A DNA stretch of 64,000 nt from an uncultured Prochlorococcus sp. (lineage in GTDB: Bacteria; Cyanobacteriota; Cyanobacteriia; PCC-6307; Cyanobiaceae). The stretch is from positions 48,973 through 112,972 of the forward strand of contig CACOCT010000003.1 in the NCBI GenBank assembly GCA_902625845.1, written 5' to 3'. Numbering within the stretch: the first letter of the stretch is position 1; every line of letters starts with the position of its first letter. The translations under genes and the position numbers were made by a program. The notes below the pieces were generated by a model that saw only the letters and a list, made by a program, of their open reading frames with translations, was not told the DNA's origin and did not search any database. Below are positions 1-9,720 of this stretch, one piece after another.

Positions 1-792
1 GCTGGTCCAATATGGAGAATTAGTTTGGTTTTATTTTTAATATTTATCACTTTTATTAGCTTACTTCCAATAAGGGTTTGGTGGAGATCTATCTCATTTT
101 TGATCTTTTTATCTATTCTTATCGGATTAATATCTATATTTGCAACTTCTAATTTATCTTCTTTGGAAATACCTTTAAGAGATCCAAATGAGTTAAGTTT
201 TTTATTATCAAAAAATATAAGTTGGAATATTATTCAAATCCCTAACTTTAAAGTAGGTTTTATAAATTTTGGCCCATATAATATTTCTCGAAAAGCATTT
301 GAGTTAGGAATAAAAACATCAACATTAATTTTTACTGTTGTTCATAGTGTTAATTTAGTTTTACTTACAACTTTAAAAGAAGAAATTGTTTGGGCAATTA
401 GTTGGTTTATATATCCGTTAAGAAAATTTAATATTCCAGTTGATAGATTATTATTTCAGTTGTTACTCTCATTGAGATTTATTCCTTTAGTACAGGAAGA
501 ATTTCAAAATATACTTAAATCAGTTTCCGTAAGGTCTGTACATTATCGAAATCTGGGTTTTAAAAAAACATTTAATATTTTGCTCAGTTTGATAGAAAGA
601 ATTTTTTTGAATATTTTATTACGAATTGAACAAGGTTCTGAGTCCCTTTTATCTAAAAACTTTTTACAAATTGATATTCAAAGGTTTAAACCCGAACAGG
701 AACAAAAAATATCATCTTTTATAATTAATTTGATTTCTATATTTTTTATATGCCTGGCAATTTTTCTTAGAAAACAGTATGGTGCATTATGA
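1..792 (+). CDS. CbiQ/EcfT-like transmembrane transporter component (5' end outside window)
   Basis: The reading frame is open to the left edge, so the true start lies outside. The TTG at 25 is only the first internal start-like codon, and the eight codons before it are also hydrophobic. The protein is a polytopic membrane protein with several hydrophobic segments. Its charged cytoplasmic region near residues 145-180 (LRFIPLVQEEFQNIL then a basic stretch) resembles the coupling region of energy-coupling-factor T components such as CbiQ. The usual Ala-Arg-Gly signature is not clearly preserved. In ECF systems this subunit links a substrate-binding protein to ATPases. No ATPase or S-component gene lies next to it here, so the substrate is unknown. 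It runs 17 bp ahead of pipX on the same strand. Confidence 0.72.
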   Translation, partial: AGPIWRISLVLFLIFITFISLLPIRVWWRSISFLIFLSILIGLISIFATSNLSSLEIPLRDPNELSFLLSKNISWNIIQIPNFKVGFINFGPYNISRKAFELGIKTSTLIFTVVHSVNLVLLTTLKEEIVWAISWFIYPLRKFNIPVDRLLFQLLLSLRFIPLVQEEFQNILKSVSVRSVHYRNLGFKKTFNILLSLIERIFLNILLRIEQGSESLLSKNFLQIDIQRFKPEQEQKISSFIINLISIFFICLAIFLRKQYGAL

Positions 793-809
793 ATAATAAT
801 TGATTTAAA

Positions 810-1076
810 TTGAGCTCAGAGCGTTATCTAAATCATCCGACATTTGGAATGTTGTACCAAGTATCACCTGCTAATGAGGGAAAAGATATTTATGCGACTT
901 TATACGCACAAAAGATGTTTTTTTTAGTTTCTATTAAACCAAGAGAAATATTATTTGAGGTCATACCCTATTTAGACGCAAGAAATCAGGCTGAAATAAA
1001 TTTGCAAAAGGTTAGAAGAGAGTCCCCTAATGATTTAGCAAAATGGGAGAATTTGTTTAAGCAAACTTTTTTATAA
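810..1076 (+). CDS. pipX: PipX, PII- and NtcA-interacting coactivator
   Basis: An 88-residue protein of the usual PipX length. It has the N-terminal beta-rich Tudor-like/KOW half (YLNHPTFGMLYQVS, then TLYAQKMFFLV) and a helical C-terminal half. In cyanobacteria PipX shuttles between the nitrogen sensor PII (GlnB) and the transcription factor NtcA according to 2-oxoglutarate and ATP/ADP levels. The start is TTG at 810; no upstream ATG fits. The pipY gene follows 12 bp later, the conserved cyanobacterial pipX-pipY pair, which supports the call. Family function is established knowledge; assignment is from sequence likeness plus this synteny. Confidence 0.9.
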   Translation: MSSERYLNHPTFGMLYQVSPANEGKDIYATLYAQKMFFLVSIKPREILFEVIPYLDARNQAEINLQKVRRESPNDLAKWENLFKQTFL

Positions 1077-1088
1077 AAGATATTAAAA

Positions 1089-1715
1089 TTGGATTATCTT
1101 GAGATCAAAAAAATATTACCTAAGGGTGTCAATTTACTTGCAGTAAGTAAGGGATTTAATTCTGGTGATATTGAATATATTCAATCATTGGGTCAAATTG
1201 ATTTTGGTGAGAGTAAAGTTCAAGAAGCTATGCTTAAGCCAATTTTTCAAAGTAGTAATAATCTTAATTGGCATTTTATAGGAAAAATACAAACTAATAA
1301 AATACGTAAAATAGTTGAGAATTTTGATTTTATTCATTCAGTCGATTCTTATAAGAAATTATTGAAAATTTCTCAAGTTGCAATTGAATTACAAAAAATA
1401 CCAAATATTTTTATACAAATAAAGTTAGCTCATGATCCAGAAAAAGCTGGTTTGCCTTATTCAGATTTAATTGCTAATTGGAATCAGATAAAAAAAATCA
1501 AAGGAATCCTAATAATTGGATTAATGACTATTAATCCAAAGGGACTTAATGCAGAACAAAATTTTGAATTATTTAATAAGTGCAGATTAATTGCTAATAA
1601 ATTAGAACTACCACATTGTTCAATGGGTATGTCCAATGATTGGGAGGAAGCTATCAAAGCTGGAGCAACATGGATAAGATTAGGTTCTCTAATTTTTGGA
1701 AAAAGATTTAGTTAG
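1089..1715 (+). CDS. pipY: PipY, YggS/PLPBP-family PLP-binding homeostasis protein
   Basis: A 208-residue single-domain PLP-barrel protein. The predicted PLP lysine is K21 in LLAVSKGF. Other family motifs follow: FGESKVQEA near residue 39, WHFIGKIQTNK near 61, GLMTIN near 144, and the C-terminal phosphate-binding segment CSMGMSNDWEEAI followed by RLGSLIFGKR. These proteins have no known catalytic reaction and buffer PLP and amino/keto-acid pools. The N-terminus is about 15 residues shorter than in E. coli YggS, as is common in cyanobacteria. The start is TTG at 1089. It is probably co-transcribed with pipX, linking it to nitrogen control. Confidence 0.9.
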   Translation: MDYLEIKKILPKGVNLLAVSKGFNSGDIEYIQSLGQIDFGESKVQEAMLKPIFQSSNNLNWHFIGKIQTNKIRKIVENFDFIHSVDSYKKLLKISQVAIELQKIPNIFIQIKLAHDPEKAGLPYSDLIANWNQIKKIKGILIIGLMTINPKGLNAEQNFELFNKCRLIANKLELPHCSMGMSNDWEEAIKAGATWIRLGSLIFGKRFS

Positions 1716-1856
1716 TAATTAATAATAATTAAGTAAAAATATTAATAATAAGCTTGCAGTTATTAACAACTAACGTTATCTAGGTATAGGTGGTTTTCAT
1801 AATTTTATGAATTAATTGCTTGGTTTTCTCAATTTACATTAAGGGGATTTGAAAAG

Positions 1857-2417
1857 GTGTCACTTATTTCTCGATTAAAGGCTGTTGTCGCTGGTGATGA
1901 TTACCTGGATGATGATTTTGATGAACTTGATTATGAATCGGAACAAGAGTTCAATTCAATGAATGATCATAGAAGTAATACTAGGAATTCAGGTTCTAAT
2001 CCTTTTGATTTTATGAATAATAAATCATCAAAAGTTATTGGGATGCCAGGTATCTCAAATTCATCTTCAGAAGTCAATCTTCTCGAGCCAAAAAGTTTTG
2101 ATGAAATGCCTCAAGTTATTCAAGCACTAAGAGAAAGAAAAACAATAATTTTAAATTTGACAATGATGGATCCCGATCAAGCTCAAAGAGCTGTTGATTT
2201 TGTAGCAGGAGGAACATATGCGATGGACGGCCATCAAGAAAGAGTAGGGGAAAGCATATTTTTATTTACTCCTAGCTGTGTAAATGTTACAAGTTCTTTC
2301 CCTGTTGAGGCATCTCCATCAAATATTACAAATGAGGACATTACGTCTTTTGGACTAAATTCTAATTCCGCTCCTCAACCAGCATGGGGGGATTCAAAGT
2401 TATCTGCCTATTCTTAA
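1857..2417 (+). CDS. sepF: SepF-like cell division protein (Cdv2/YlmF family)
   Basis: A 186-residue protein with an acidic, low-complexity N-terminal third ([15 protein letters not shown]), a flexible Asn/Ser-rich linker, and a SepF domain at about residues 75-165 ([31 protein letters not shown]). The first residues [11 protein letters not shown] can form the short amphipathic membrane-binding helix typical of SepF. In cyanobacteria SepF (Cdv2) supports FtsZ-ring assembly at the membrane. The start is GTG at 1857, preceded by a purine-rich AAGGGGA-type ribosome-binding site about 10 bp upstream. proC begins 3 bp after its stop, so the two are probably co-transcribed. Confidence 0.9.
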   Translation: MSLISRLKAVVAGDDYLDDDFDELDYESEQEFNSMNDHRSNTRNSGSNPFDFMNNKSSKVIGMPGISNSSSEVNLLEPKSFDEMPQVIQALRERKTIILNLTMMDPDQAQRAVDFVAGGTYAMDGHQERVGESIFLFTPSCVNVTSSFPVEASPSNITNEDITSFGLNSNSAPQPAWGDSKLSAYS

Positions 2418-2420
2418 GTC

Positions 2421-3233
2421 GTGTCTTATAAGCTAGGTGTAATAGGTTTTGGCAATATCGCGAAAGCTATAATTACGCCCTTGTTAGAACACAATATTTT
2501 GCGACCTGAAGAAGTAATTTGTTTAGTAAATTCCGAGAAAAGTTTTGAAGATGTAAAAATTAATTATAAATATAAAATAAATATTTATCATTTAAATTCA
2601 TCTGACGCAAATTTGGTTTGGCATTGTCCAATAAAGTTACTAGCTATTAAGCCACAGCAATTAAAATATATAAAAGAAATAAATTTTAATGAAACTAATA
2701 AATATTTTTTAATCTCAATACTAGCGGGTGTTTCCTTGAAAACTTTGGAAAATATTTTCCCAAAACATAACTGTATTAGGGCTGTAACAAATATACCTAT
2801 AACTATTGGACAAGGTTTAACAGGAATTGCTTGGAATAATGATATTGATATGAAGAATAAAATCTTTATAAAAAATATTTTCGAAAATTCAGGTAAAGTT
2901 TTTGAATTGTCTGAGGATTATCTTGATATATTTTTAGCTTTAACTTCCTCTGCTCCAGCAATAATAGCTCTAATTATAGAGGCCTTAGGAGATGGGGGAT
3001 TAAGCGGTGGTTTAACAAAAAAATTATCAGAGGAGTTGGTTATAGATATGATCTTTGGAACTGTTTCAATGATGAAAGATTTAGATGTTAGTCCTTCCGA
3101 ATTAAGGAATATGGTTGCTTCTCCTGCAGGAACAACAATTGCCGCTTTAAGAATTCTTGAAGAGAAAGGTTTTAGATCAGCTTTGATTGAATCAATAATG
3201 GGTGCGATGAATAAGAGCAAAGAATTTAAATGA
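2421..3233 (+). CDS. proC: Pyrroline-5-carboxylate reductase
   Basis: A 270-residue NAD(P)H-dependent reductase for the last step of proline synthesis (pyrroline-5-carboxylate to proline). The N-terminal Rossmann fold opens with GVIGFGNIAKAI, and AIKPQQ follows near residue 76. The C-terminal dimerisation domain carries SSAPAIIALIIEALGDGG and the family signature VASPAGTTIAAL. The length matches the family. The start is GTG at 2421, almost abutting sepF. Its stop lies 4 bp from the stop of the convergent glycosyltransferase gene, leaving no room for a separate terminator. Confidence 0.95.
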   Translation: MSYKLGVIGFGNIAKAIITPLLEHNILRPEEVICLVNSEKSFEDVKINYKYKINIYHLNSSDANLVWHCPIKLLAIKPQQLKYIKEINFNETNKYFLISILAGVSLKTLENIFPKHNCIRAVTNIPITIGQGLTGIAWNNDIDMKNKIFIKNIFENSGKVFELSEDYLDIFLALTSSAPAIIALIIEALGDGGLSGGLTKKLSEELVIDMIFGTVSMMKDLDVSPSELRNMVASPAGTTIAALRILEEKGFRSALIESIMGAMNKSKEFK

Positions 3234-3237
3234 AAAT

Positions 3238-4395
3238 TTATTTTTCTTTAATTTGGAAATAAACTCTTTCAATATGATCTATATTTTTTTCAATTGTATA
3301 TCTTTCAATTACTCTTTCTCTAGCTTTAATTCCCAAAATTTTCGTAAAATGTGGATGATCTTGTAATATAGGAATCATTGTTTTTAATTGAGTTGTTACA
3401 TCATCAGTAGAAATTACTATTCCAGCGCCTTTATCTAAAACTTGACCATCGGCTCCTGCATCGGTCGCAACGCATGCAGTACCAGAAGACATAGCTTCTA
3501 GCAGTGATAAAGATAAACCCTCAACTAAACTAGGCAAAAAAAATACTTCTGCAATTTGCATAATCGCTACTCTTATTTCAAGATTGGATTCTTCTCCCCA
3601 CCAAATTAAATCCTCTTTTTCTAAATCTGAGAAATTATGCTCTAAAGAGGGCTTCATAGGTCCATCTCCTACTATTAAAAGCATACAATTTTTGCTCTTC
3701 GTTTGACGCCAAGCTTTTAAAAGTGCTTCTATATTTTTTTCATTAGCAATTCTACCCATATAAAGAAAAATTCTTTTTCCCCCAATTTTTTCTCTTATTA
3801 AATTATGGTTTTTATTCCTTTTTTCAGGGGGTTTCCAAATATTTTGGTCAACTCCATTTGGAATAATTATTTGTTTCTCCGCACTAACTCCTAGTTTTGT
3901 TAAGACATCTTTTTGATCCTGAGAAAAGACTATTACTCTATCAAATTTAGCGAGACTAGGTGCATATAATTGATAGGTTAACTGTTGAGCACTTGCAGTC
4001 AAATTTCTTATTTTTGAATCGAATGCTGGATGAAATGTTGCCACTAAGGGAACATTAAGTTGTTGGCAAATCTCAGGTAATTTAAAATCTAATGGAGATA
4101 ATGTAAGGCTGGCATGTACTATGTCTGGTTTTAGTTTTTCAAGAGAAACTTTTAATTCCTTTTCTGCTCTAGGAGAGGGTATTGTATAGACTTGAGATTT
4201 TATTAAATAAGGAAGACTTACTTCTGGATCATTTGCTAGAAAAAGTGATTCAGATTTATTATTAAGTAAATGATTATCAAAATGAATAAAACTTACTTTA
4301 TGTCCTCTTTTTTTTAAATTTTCCGTAATTAAATTTCCATAACTAACATTCCCACAGAATGGAGATTTCTTTCCAAGCCAAGCTATGCTAACCAC
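3238..4395 (-). CDS. GT4-family (group 1) glycosyltransferase
   Basis: A 385-residue GT-B fold protein. The N-terminal half starts WLGKKSPFCGNVSYGN and contains DIVHASLTLSP and LVATFHPAFD. The C-terminal half has the donor-binding GRIANEKNIEALLKAW and the retaining GT4 E-x7-E motif in PSLVEGLSLSLLEAM. No signal peptide is visible, so it probably works on the cytoplasmic membrane face. Cyanobacterial homologues include lipid glycosyltransferases such as the galactolipid enzyme DgdA. That is only a possibility here, and the substrate cannot be read from the sequence. It lies convergent to proC and is followed upstream by recO on the same strand. Confidence 0.8.
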   Translation of the reverse strand: MVSIAWLGKKSPFCGNVSYGNLITENLKKRGHKVSFIHFDNHLLNNKSESLFLANDPEVSLPYLIKSQVYTIPSPRAEKELKVSLEKLKPDIVHASLTLSPLDFKLPEICQQLNVPLVATFHPAFDSKIRNLTASAQQLTYQLYAPSLAKFDRVIVFSQDQKDVLTKLGVSAEKQIIIPNGVDQNIWKPPEKRNKNHNLIREKIGGKRIFLYMGRIANEKNIEALLKAWRQTKSKNCMLLIVGDGPMKPSLEHNFSDLEKEDLIWWGEESNLEIRVAIMQIAEVFFLPSLVEGLSLSLLEAMSSGTACVATDAGADGQVLDKGAGIVISTDDVTTQLKTMIPILQDHPHFTKILGIKARERVIERYTIEKNIDHIERVYFQIKEK

Positions 4396-4465
4396 AAGTA
4401 TATTTATAATTATTTATTTAATATACAGTTTGAGAGAAAGCCTAGAAATTATATTAAAGAAATAT

Positions 4466-5245
4466 TTATCTATAAAATTCTCCTAAAATTTTTAATGATG
4501 ATATTTCTTTCCCTAATTGAGCGGGAATCCAAATGGAAAATATTTTTAGTATTTTATTCCATACTTCTTTTGGACCTAATAATTCTCCATTTGATTTTAT
4601 AGGTAAATTCGGGAAAAGAAGTCTTTGCATTAATGCAATTTCTGATGCATTTAGATTTATTAAACTTCTTGAATCTTCGACAATTGAAAAGCCTTCACTA
4701 GGGATAAAAAAACATTTCCAATCCCAATTGCCAATAGGAGGCTGAATTGGTTTACCAGTCTCGCAGCAGTAATGTAAGGGTAAACTTAATCCACCAAGTG
4801 CTAAAAGATGCATAAGTGATTGAATGCTCATAGCAAGTATTTTAAGATCACTTTCTACTAAAGCTTTGTATTCACATAAACGATCTAAATGTGCAAGAAC
4901 TGTAGAAAGATAATTATTTTGAGTATCCTCATTTCCTATTAAAAGAAAAGTTAATTCTGTAATTGCTTGAGCTGCTGCTAAGCATTCAATACTTTTTCCC
5001 AATCCGCTATAACTTTTTATGATTTTTAATTGACGTATAGTTTTAAGATTTTTTTTACCAAATATTTGAATTTCCAAAAGTGTTAAAGGAGTCGCTGAGG
5101 CTAAACTACTTTTAGGTTTCCTCGCTCCAGGTACCGCAAATCGGCTTAATCCTTGCTCTTCAGATAATAAAGTTATTAAACGATCATTTTCACCAAGAGG
5201 TGTAGCTTTAATGCATAATCCTTTTAATTTTTTTTCATTTGACAT
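4466..5245 (-). CDS. recO: DNA repair protein RecO
   Basis: A 259-residue RecO. The N-terminal OB fold has LCIKATPLGENDRLITLLSE and the loop RFAVPGARKPKSSLASAT. The central helical part carries LTELTFLLIGNEDT. A C-terminal cysteine-containing segment (LHYCCETGKPI) corresponds to the reduced zinc region of the family. RecO loads RecA onto SSB-coated DNA with RecR during gap repair. The stop of deoC and the start of recO are directly adjacent (5245/5246), so it is probably translated from a shared mRNA with deoC and the hibernation factor gene. Confidence 0.93.
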   Translation of the reverse strand: MSNEKKLKGLCIKATPLGENDRLITLLSEEQGLSRFAVPGARKPKSSLASATPLTLLEIQIFGKKNLKTIRQLKIIKSYSGLGKSIECLAAAQAITELTFLLIGNEDTQNNYLSTVLAHLDRLCEYKALVESDLKILAMSIQSLMHLLALGGLSLPLHYCCETGKPIQPPIGNWDWKCFFIPSEGFSIVEDSRSLINLNASEIALMQRLLFPNLPIKSNGELLGPKEVWNKILKIFSIWIPAQLGKEISSLKILGEFYR

Positions 5246-5908
5246 TTATTGATTTTTTAATTCTTGGAAAATATCATGATAGTAAGATGTTCCAATACAA
5301 TCAGCTCCAGCTTCTAAAGTATCTTTTACATTTGCGATTGTTTTTATCCCTCCCACTATTTTAATAAAATTATTTTTGCCTAATAAATTCATTATTTCTT
5401 TGATCTCATTAACTCTTAAATATTGACCAAAACCATCTCCAAATTGAAAATTCTCTATGCCTAGTTCAAGAGAAATATTTATTGCTCTATTAAAAATTTC
5501 TTTACTTAGCGGTCTTTTATTAAAAATCAAAGTGATTGGCAATTCTAATTTTGATATATTTTCAATGTCTCTTGCAAATTCTTCATCCTTATTATTTGAT
5601 AATGCGAAAAATTTTGGTATATATTCTATTCCATCTGATCCTGCATCCTTTGCATAATTAATTAATTCTTGCACAAAATTATTTGGTAAATCTCCAAATG
5701 GGTAAGAGATTAGTGTATGTATTTTTATCTTGGACAATGGAAAATTATCTCTTATATATGATAGATAATTTAATGAAGTTGATATATTTTTGATTTTATA
5801 TTTCTTAATCAAATTTATATTATTTGTAAAAGATTCTTTTGATAAATATGGATTTAAAATAATTGAGTGAATCTTTTCATTAAATTCATAATCTTTATTT
5901 GTGCTCAT
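5246..5908 (-). CDS. deoC: DeoC-like aldolase-fold protein with altered active site
   Basis: A 220-residue TIM-barrel protein of the deoxyribose-phosphate aldolase family. The C-terminal phosphate-binding strand FIKIVGGIKTI and GADCIGTSYY near residue 202 are family-like. Read by eye against E. coli DeoC, the Schiff-base lysine (K167, in IKTSTG) aligns with Q155 in FQFGDGFG, and the catalytic aspartate D102 aligns with a glutamate (E95 in DGIEYIP). The second lysine (K183) is kept. It may therefore not be a classical aldolase despite the name. The gene overlaps the end of the upstream hibernation-factor gene by 14 bp and abuts recO. Confidence 0.75.
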   Translation of the reverse strand: MSTNKDYEFNEKIHSIILNPYLSKESFTNNINLIKKYKIKNISTSLNYLSYIRDNFPLSKIKIHTLISYPFGDLPNNFVQELINYAKDAGSDGIEYIPKFFALSNNKDEEFARDIENISKLELPITLIFNKRPLSKEIFNRAINISLELGIENFQFGDGFGQYLRVNEIKEIMNLLGKNNFIKIVGGIKTIANVKDTLEAGADCIGTSYYHDIFQELKNQ

Positions 5909-6497
5909 TTAATTTTTTTGATTGAATTAGTCCATACCCTCCATGATTTCTTTTATAGATGACTTGTAGTTCATTATTCTTTTTATTTCGGAAAAAATAA
6001 AAATCATGATCAATAAAATCAAGTTGTTTTCTGGCTTCAGAGATTGATATCGGTTCCATTTCAAAATATTTATTTTTAATAGATGGTTCCGGTAAGCTTC
6101 CCTTTAACCCTTCTTTTAAAAAATCAGTAGTTTCTGCAGCTATATTTGAAGTATCATCTAAACTAGCATTTTTAAATTGAATTGTTTCTTTGTAGTTACT
6201 ATTGATTGTTCTTTCTTTGTATTTTCTTAGCTTTCTGCAAAGTTTATTAGATACCAAATCTATACTTGAATACAAGTTATCTGATTTTTCTTCTGCCCTT
6301 ATTATTATTCCATTCGCAAAAATAGTTACTTCTGCACTTTGAAAAGATACTCTTGGATTTTTTTCGATCGAAAGATGTATATCTGCTTCTTTGACGATAT
6401 CTTTATAATGATGGGTAGCTTTAGTAATTTTTGACTCTGTGTATTCTTTAAGTGCGCCAGTCAGTTCAATGTTTTTTCCATGAATTAAGATTTTCAT
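5895..6497 (-). CDS. hpf: Long-form ribosome hibernation promoting factor (LrtA/HPF)
   Basis: A 200-residue long HPF. The N-terminal HPF/YfiA ribosome-binding domain covers about residues 1-105 (MKILIHGKNIELTGALKEY). An acidic linker follows, then a C-terminal dimerisation domain with ISEARKQLDFIDHDFYFFRN and the DHxFxxFxN motif near residue 165. Long HPF dimerises 70S ribosomes into inactive 100S particles. The cyanobacterial homologue LrtA is known as a light-repressed transcript. The start ATG is at 6497 and lipB is divergent 47 bp away, so the two promoters share this short gap. Confidence 0.93.
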   Translation of the reverse strand: MKILIHGKNIELTGALKEYTESKITKATHHYKDIVKEADIHLSIEKNPRVSFQSAEVTIFANGIIIRAEEKSDNLYSSIDLVSNKLCRKLRKYKERTINSNYKETIQFKNASLDDTSNIAAETTDFLKEGLKGSLPEPSIKNKYFEMEPISISEARKQLDFIDHDFYFFRNKKNNELQVIYKRNHGGYGLIQSKKLNEHK

Positions 6498-6544
6498 AAT
6501 AAAATTTTAAATTTTGCTATCTCTCCTTTTTAATTTACATAAAT

Positions 6545-7192
6545 ATGCTTATTAGGACATCTATACTTAAACAACCTAATAAAATTTTATATTTTGAAAA
6601 GGTTCTTAAATTACAAGAAAAATATCAAAAATCTCTAATTACTGGTACATCTAAGACACAATTTGTATGGATTGGAGAACATAATCTTTGTTATACCATT
6701 GGAAGAGGTGGAGACAAGAATAATCTTTTACCTTCACTAGACAAAAATGTTGATATATTCGAAATTAATAGAGGTGGAGAAGTAACTTGCCATATGCCAG
6801 GACAATTGGTTGTTTATTTGGTGCTAAATCTTAATAACTATAAAAAGGATTTAAATTGGTATCTAAGAACAATAGAGGAAATTATTATCAAAATCCTCCA
6901 TCACTTTAAAATCGATAGTTCAAGAAAAAAAGGTTTTACTGGAGTTTGGTGTGGTAACAAAAAAATTGCTTCAATCGGTATTGGATGCAAAAGATGGATC
7001 ACTATTCATGGATTTTCTTTAAATGTAAACTGTAATTTAAATTATTTTGACAGTATTATTCCCTGTGGAATTAAAGGTTGCTTAATGACAAAAATTAGTG
7101 ATTTTAATCCTCATGTAAGGATTATTGATGTTAAGGATATTGTTAAAAATGTAATCAAGGAGGAATTTAATTTTAAATTTGTATCAGAATAA
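6545..7192 (+). CDS. lipB: Lipoyl(octanoyl) transferase LipB
   Basis: A 215-residue LipB that moves octanoyl groups from acyl carrier protein to lipoyl domains. It has the family signature [16 protein letters not shown] near residue 78, the catalytic lysine in KKIASIGIG near 140, and the catalytic cysteine in IIPCGI near 178. The start is ATG at 6545. The lipoylated E2 subunit of pyruvate dehydrogenase lies 2.9 kb downstream on the same strand, so a likely client is nearby. The annotated start of the next gene overlaps its end by 14 bp. Confidence 0.94.
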   Translation: MLIRTSILKQPNKILYFEKVLKLQEKYQKSLITGTSKTQFVWIGEHNLCYTIGRGGDKNNLLPSLDKNVDIFEINRGGEVTCHMPGQLVVYLVLNLNNYKKDLNWYLRTIEEIIIKILHHFKIDSSRKKGFTGVWCGNKKIASIGIGCKRWITIHGFSLNVNCNLNYFDSIIPCGIKGCLMTKISDFNPHVRIIDVKDIVKNVIKEEFNFKFVSE

Positions 7193-9170
7193 GATAAATA
7201 AATTAAATATCTTACTAAAAAATATGAAAAAATTTGCTTATATGACTGCCCAAAAGTTGTCTTCTAAAGAAGTAAAAAGATTACAAGATAGGGATTTTAT
7301 TCGAAAGTTAAATCATCTTGATCAAATATGGAAATGTTTAAAAAATAAACATGGAGACATATTAGCTGTAAAGGATTTAAGAGGTAAAAATAAAGAGGAA
7401 TTTTCTTATTCAGAATTAGACCAATTAATAACAAGAGCGTCTCAAGCTTTCTATAACGTTGGAGTAAGGAAAGGAGATGTTGTAACTATTATCTCAGAAA
7501 ATTCGCCAAGGTGGTTAATCGCTGATCAAGCAATTATGAGATTATCTGCTATTGATGCGGTAAGAGGAATTAATTCTCCATCAGTCGAATTGGACTATAT
7601 CATTAAGCACTCGAAATCTATAGGTTTGATAATTCAATCTAATTCAATTTGGGAAAAATTAGAGAATAAAGAAGAATTATTGAAGAATTTAAAGTTTATT
7701 ATTAACTTTGAGGATTTTTCAAACAATGGAATTTTATCTTGGGAGGAATTCTTAGAATTGGGCAATAAAACCAGCTCCGAAAGTTACAAAGAAGAAGTTG
7801 ATAAATGTAATATCAATGATGTTGCGACAATACTCTATACTTCTGGAACTACTGGAAAGCCCAAAGGAGTTCCCTTAACACACGCAAATTTATTACATCA
7901 AGTAATAAATTTAGCTTGTATTGCTGATCCAAAACCAGGATCTTATGTTTTAAGTGTTTTGCCTATTTGGCATTCTTACGAAAGGAGTGCCGAATACTTT
8001 TTTTTATCATCTGGCTGTTCTCAATTTTATACCATACCAAAATATTTGAAAGATGATATTAAAGAAGTAAAACCAATCATTATGGCTACTGTCCCAAGGC
8101 TTTGGGAGGCTATATATGATGGCTTTTTTCTCGCTTTAAAAAAGATGCCCAATACCAAACAAAATTTAATCAAGAGATTATTAATTATTAGTTCTAAATT
8201 TAAAAAAAACTTACGTAAATTCAGGAACCTACAAGTGGATGATTCAAGCATAATTGAAAAAATTAAATCCTTGTTTTTAATGGTTTCTTGTTTCCCTGTT
8301 CATAAATTAGCATCAGTATTTCTTTGGCCAAATCTCAAAAAACAATTATGCGGAGATAAATTAAAATTTCCAATTAATGGAGGTGGTGCGTTACCTGAAC
8401 ACGTTGATTTGTTTTTTGAAGCATTAGGTATTGATGTTTTGGTTGGTTATGGCTTAACTGAAACAAGCCCTGTTTTAACTTGTAGGAGAACGTGGTGTAA
8501 TGTTAGGGGTAGTTCTGGGCAACCATTGCCATCAACGGAAATAAAAATAGTTGGTGAAAATAATTCAATTTTAAGATTTAAAGAAACTGGAAAAATATTT
8601 GTTAGAGGTCCACAAGTTATGGGAGGTTATCTTCATGATGCCTCTTCTTCTATGAAGGTTTTATCAATTGATGGATGGTTTGATACGGGTGATCTTGGAT
8701 TCTTAATACCAAATGGCTCATTAATAATCACTGGCAGATCAAAAGATACTATTGTTCTTTCAAGTGGCGAGAATATAGAGCCAAATCCTTTAGAGGCTAA
8801 AATTTTAAGTTCCGAATTTATTTCTCAAGTACAACTAGTTGGTCAGGATAAGAAAAATTTATCCGCTCTTGTTGTTCCTAATATTGATTTAATTGAATCT
8901 AAATTTTCTGAGAATGATTTAATAAAAATAAATCAAAATAAAGAGATTAGTAAATTTTATAAATCTAAAATAAATAACCTACTCAAAAATAGAATAGGAG
9001 CTAGATCAGAGGAACAAATAATAGATTGTTTATTTATATCTCCATTTACTATTGAAAATTCTTTACTCACTCAAACCTTAAAACAGAAAAGAAAAGAAAT
9101 TGAAAAATTATATGAAACTCAAATAGAAGAAATGTATAAAAAACAAATTAAACGAGAAAATTTGATCTGA
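7179..9170 (+). CDS. Long-chain acyl-CoA/acyl-ACP synthetase (AMP-forming)
   Basis: About 640-663 residues of the ANL adenylating superfamily. It carries the P-loop [15 protein letters not shown] near residue 218, YGLTETSPV near 427, GWFDTGDLG near 503 and the hinge [15 protein letters not shown] near 518. Cyanobacterial homologues (AAS, Slr1609-type) activate free fatty acids for recycling into lipids. Whether the acceptor is CoA or ACP cannot be read here. The longest frame starts at TTG 7179 inside lipB. ATG 7224 or ATG 7242 (MTAQKLSS) are more natural starts, though neither has a strong ribosome-binding site. Confidence 0.9.
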   Translation: MYQNKINKLNILLKNMKKFAYMTAQKLSSKEVKRLQDRDFIRKLNHLDQIWKCLKNKHGDILAVKDLRGKNKEEFSYSELDQLITRASQAFYNVGVRKGDVVTIISENSPRWLIADQAIMRLSAIDAVRGINSPSVELDYIIKHSKSIGLIIQSNSIWEKLENKEELLKNLKFIINFEDFSNNGILSWEEFLELGNKTSSESYKEEVDKCNINDVATILYTSGTTGKPKGVPLTHANLLHQVINLACIADPKPGSYVLSVLPIWHSYERSAEYFFLSSGCSQFYTIPKYLKDDIKEVKPIIMATVPRLWEAIYDGFFLALKKMPNTKQNLIKRLLIISSKFKKNLRKFRNLQVDDSSIIEKIKSLFLMVSCFPVHKLASVFLWPNLKKQLCGDKLKFPINGGGALPEHVDLFFEALGIDVLVGYGLTETSPVLTCRRTWCNVRGSSGQPLPSTEIKIVGENNSILRFKETGKIFVRGPQVMGGYLHDASSSMKVLSIDGWFDTGDLGFLIPNGSLIITGRSKDTIVLSSGENIEPNPLEAKILSSEFISQVQLVGQDKKNLSALVVPNIDLIESKFSENDLIKINQNKEISKFYKSKINNLLKNRIGARSEEQIIDCLFISPFTIENSLLTQTLKQKRKEIEKLYETQIEEMYKKQIKRENLI

Positions 9171-9203
9171 TAACTATATATTAAAAACATATATTTATTT
9201 TTT

Positions 9204-9647
9204 ATGACCACAAAAGACTCTATTTCAATTAAAAGATCAATTGCGATAAAAGCTATTGTTACTCCTACATGGAAACAAGATGCAGAGAATGAAATTAGTA
9301 AAGCAATCTCCTCAACGGATCAACAATTATCTCAACTTGAACAAGAAGGGCAACAAGTCGTTAGTAATATTAGATCTCAAGCCGCGAATCCACTAGACCC
9401 AAGAGTTCAAGAACAAGTTGGGCAGATACAACAACAAATAGCTGCGAAAAGGAATGAAATAGAAGAGCAAAAAAGGAATTTATTACAACAACAAAATCAA
9501 GTAAGAGATTTAAAAATGGATGATATTGTTGATCAAGGACAAGTAGATAGTTTTTGCGACGTTAATGTCGGTGATAACTTGATTAAGAAAATGCAAGTTT
9601 CCATTACAGTTAAGGATGGAATAATACAATCAATAGATAATCTTTAA
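9204..9647 (+). CDS. YlqD-like coiled-coil protein
   Basis: A 147-residue soluble protein. A short beta-rich N-terminus (SIKRSIAIKAIVTPTWK) is followed by a long Gln/Glu-rich coiled coil at about residues 25-110 (QQLSQLEQEGQQVVSNI, QIQQQIAAKRNEIEEQK), then a small beta segment (VNVGDNLIKKMQVSITVKDG). This order matches the YlqD family found in Firmicutes and cyanobacteria, whose function is unknown. No signal or membrane segment is visible. It starts at ATG 9204, 33 bp after the synthetase gene, and may be read through from it. Confidence 0.78.
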   Translation: MTTKDSISIKRSIAIKAIVTPTWKQDAENEISKAISSTDQQLSQLEQEGQQVVSNIRSQAANPLDPRVQEQVGQIQQQIAAKRNEIEEQKRNLLQQQNQVRDLKMDDIVDQGQVDSFCDVNVGDNLIKKMQVSITVKDGIIQSIDNL

Positions 9648-9720
9648 TCGTTAATTTACAACTTTTAGATAACAAATATGTTTAATATAGATTTCTAGAG
9701 TTTTTGATAGATTCTTTACC

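Noticed and set aside
1716..1856. Search for a tRNA or small RNA in the pipY-sepF spacer
   Set aside because: No cloverleaf pairing or GC-rich stem was visible; it looks like ordinary promoter/leader DNA for sepF.
2918..3220. 100-codon antisense frame within proC
   Set aside because: It lies fully inside a strongly supported gene and has no motifs.
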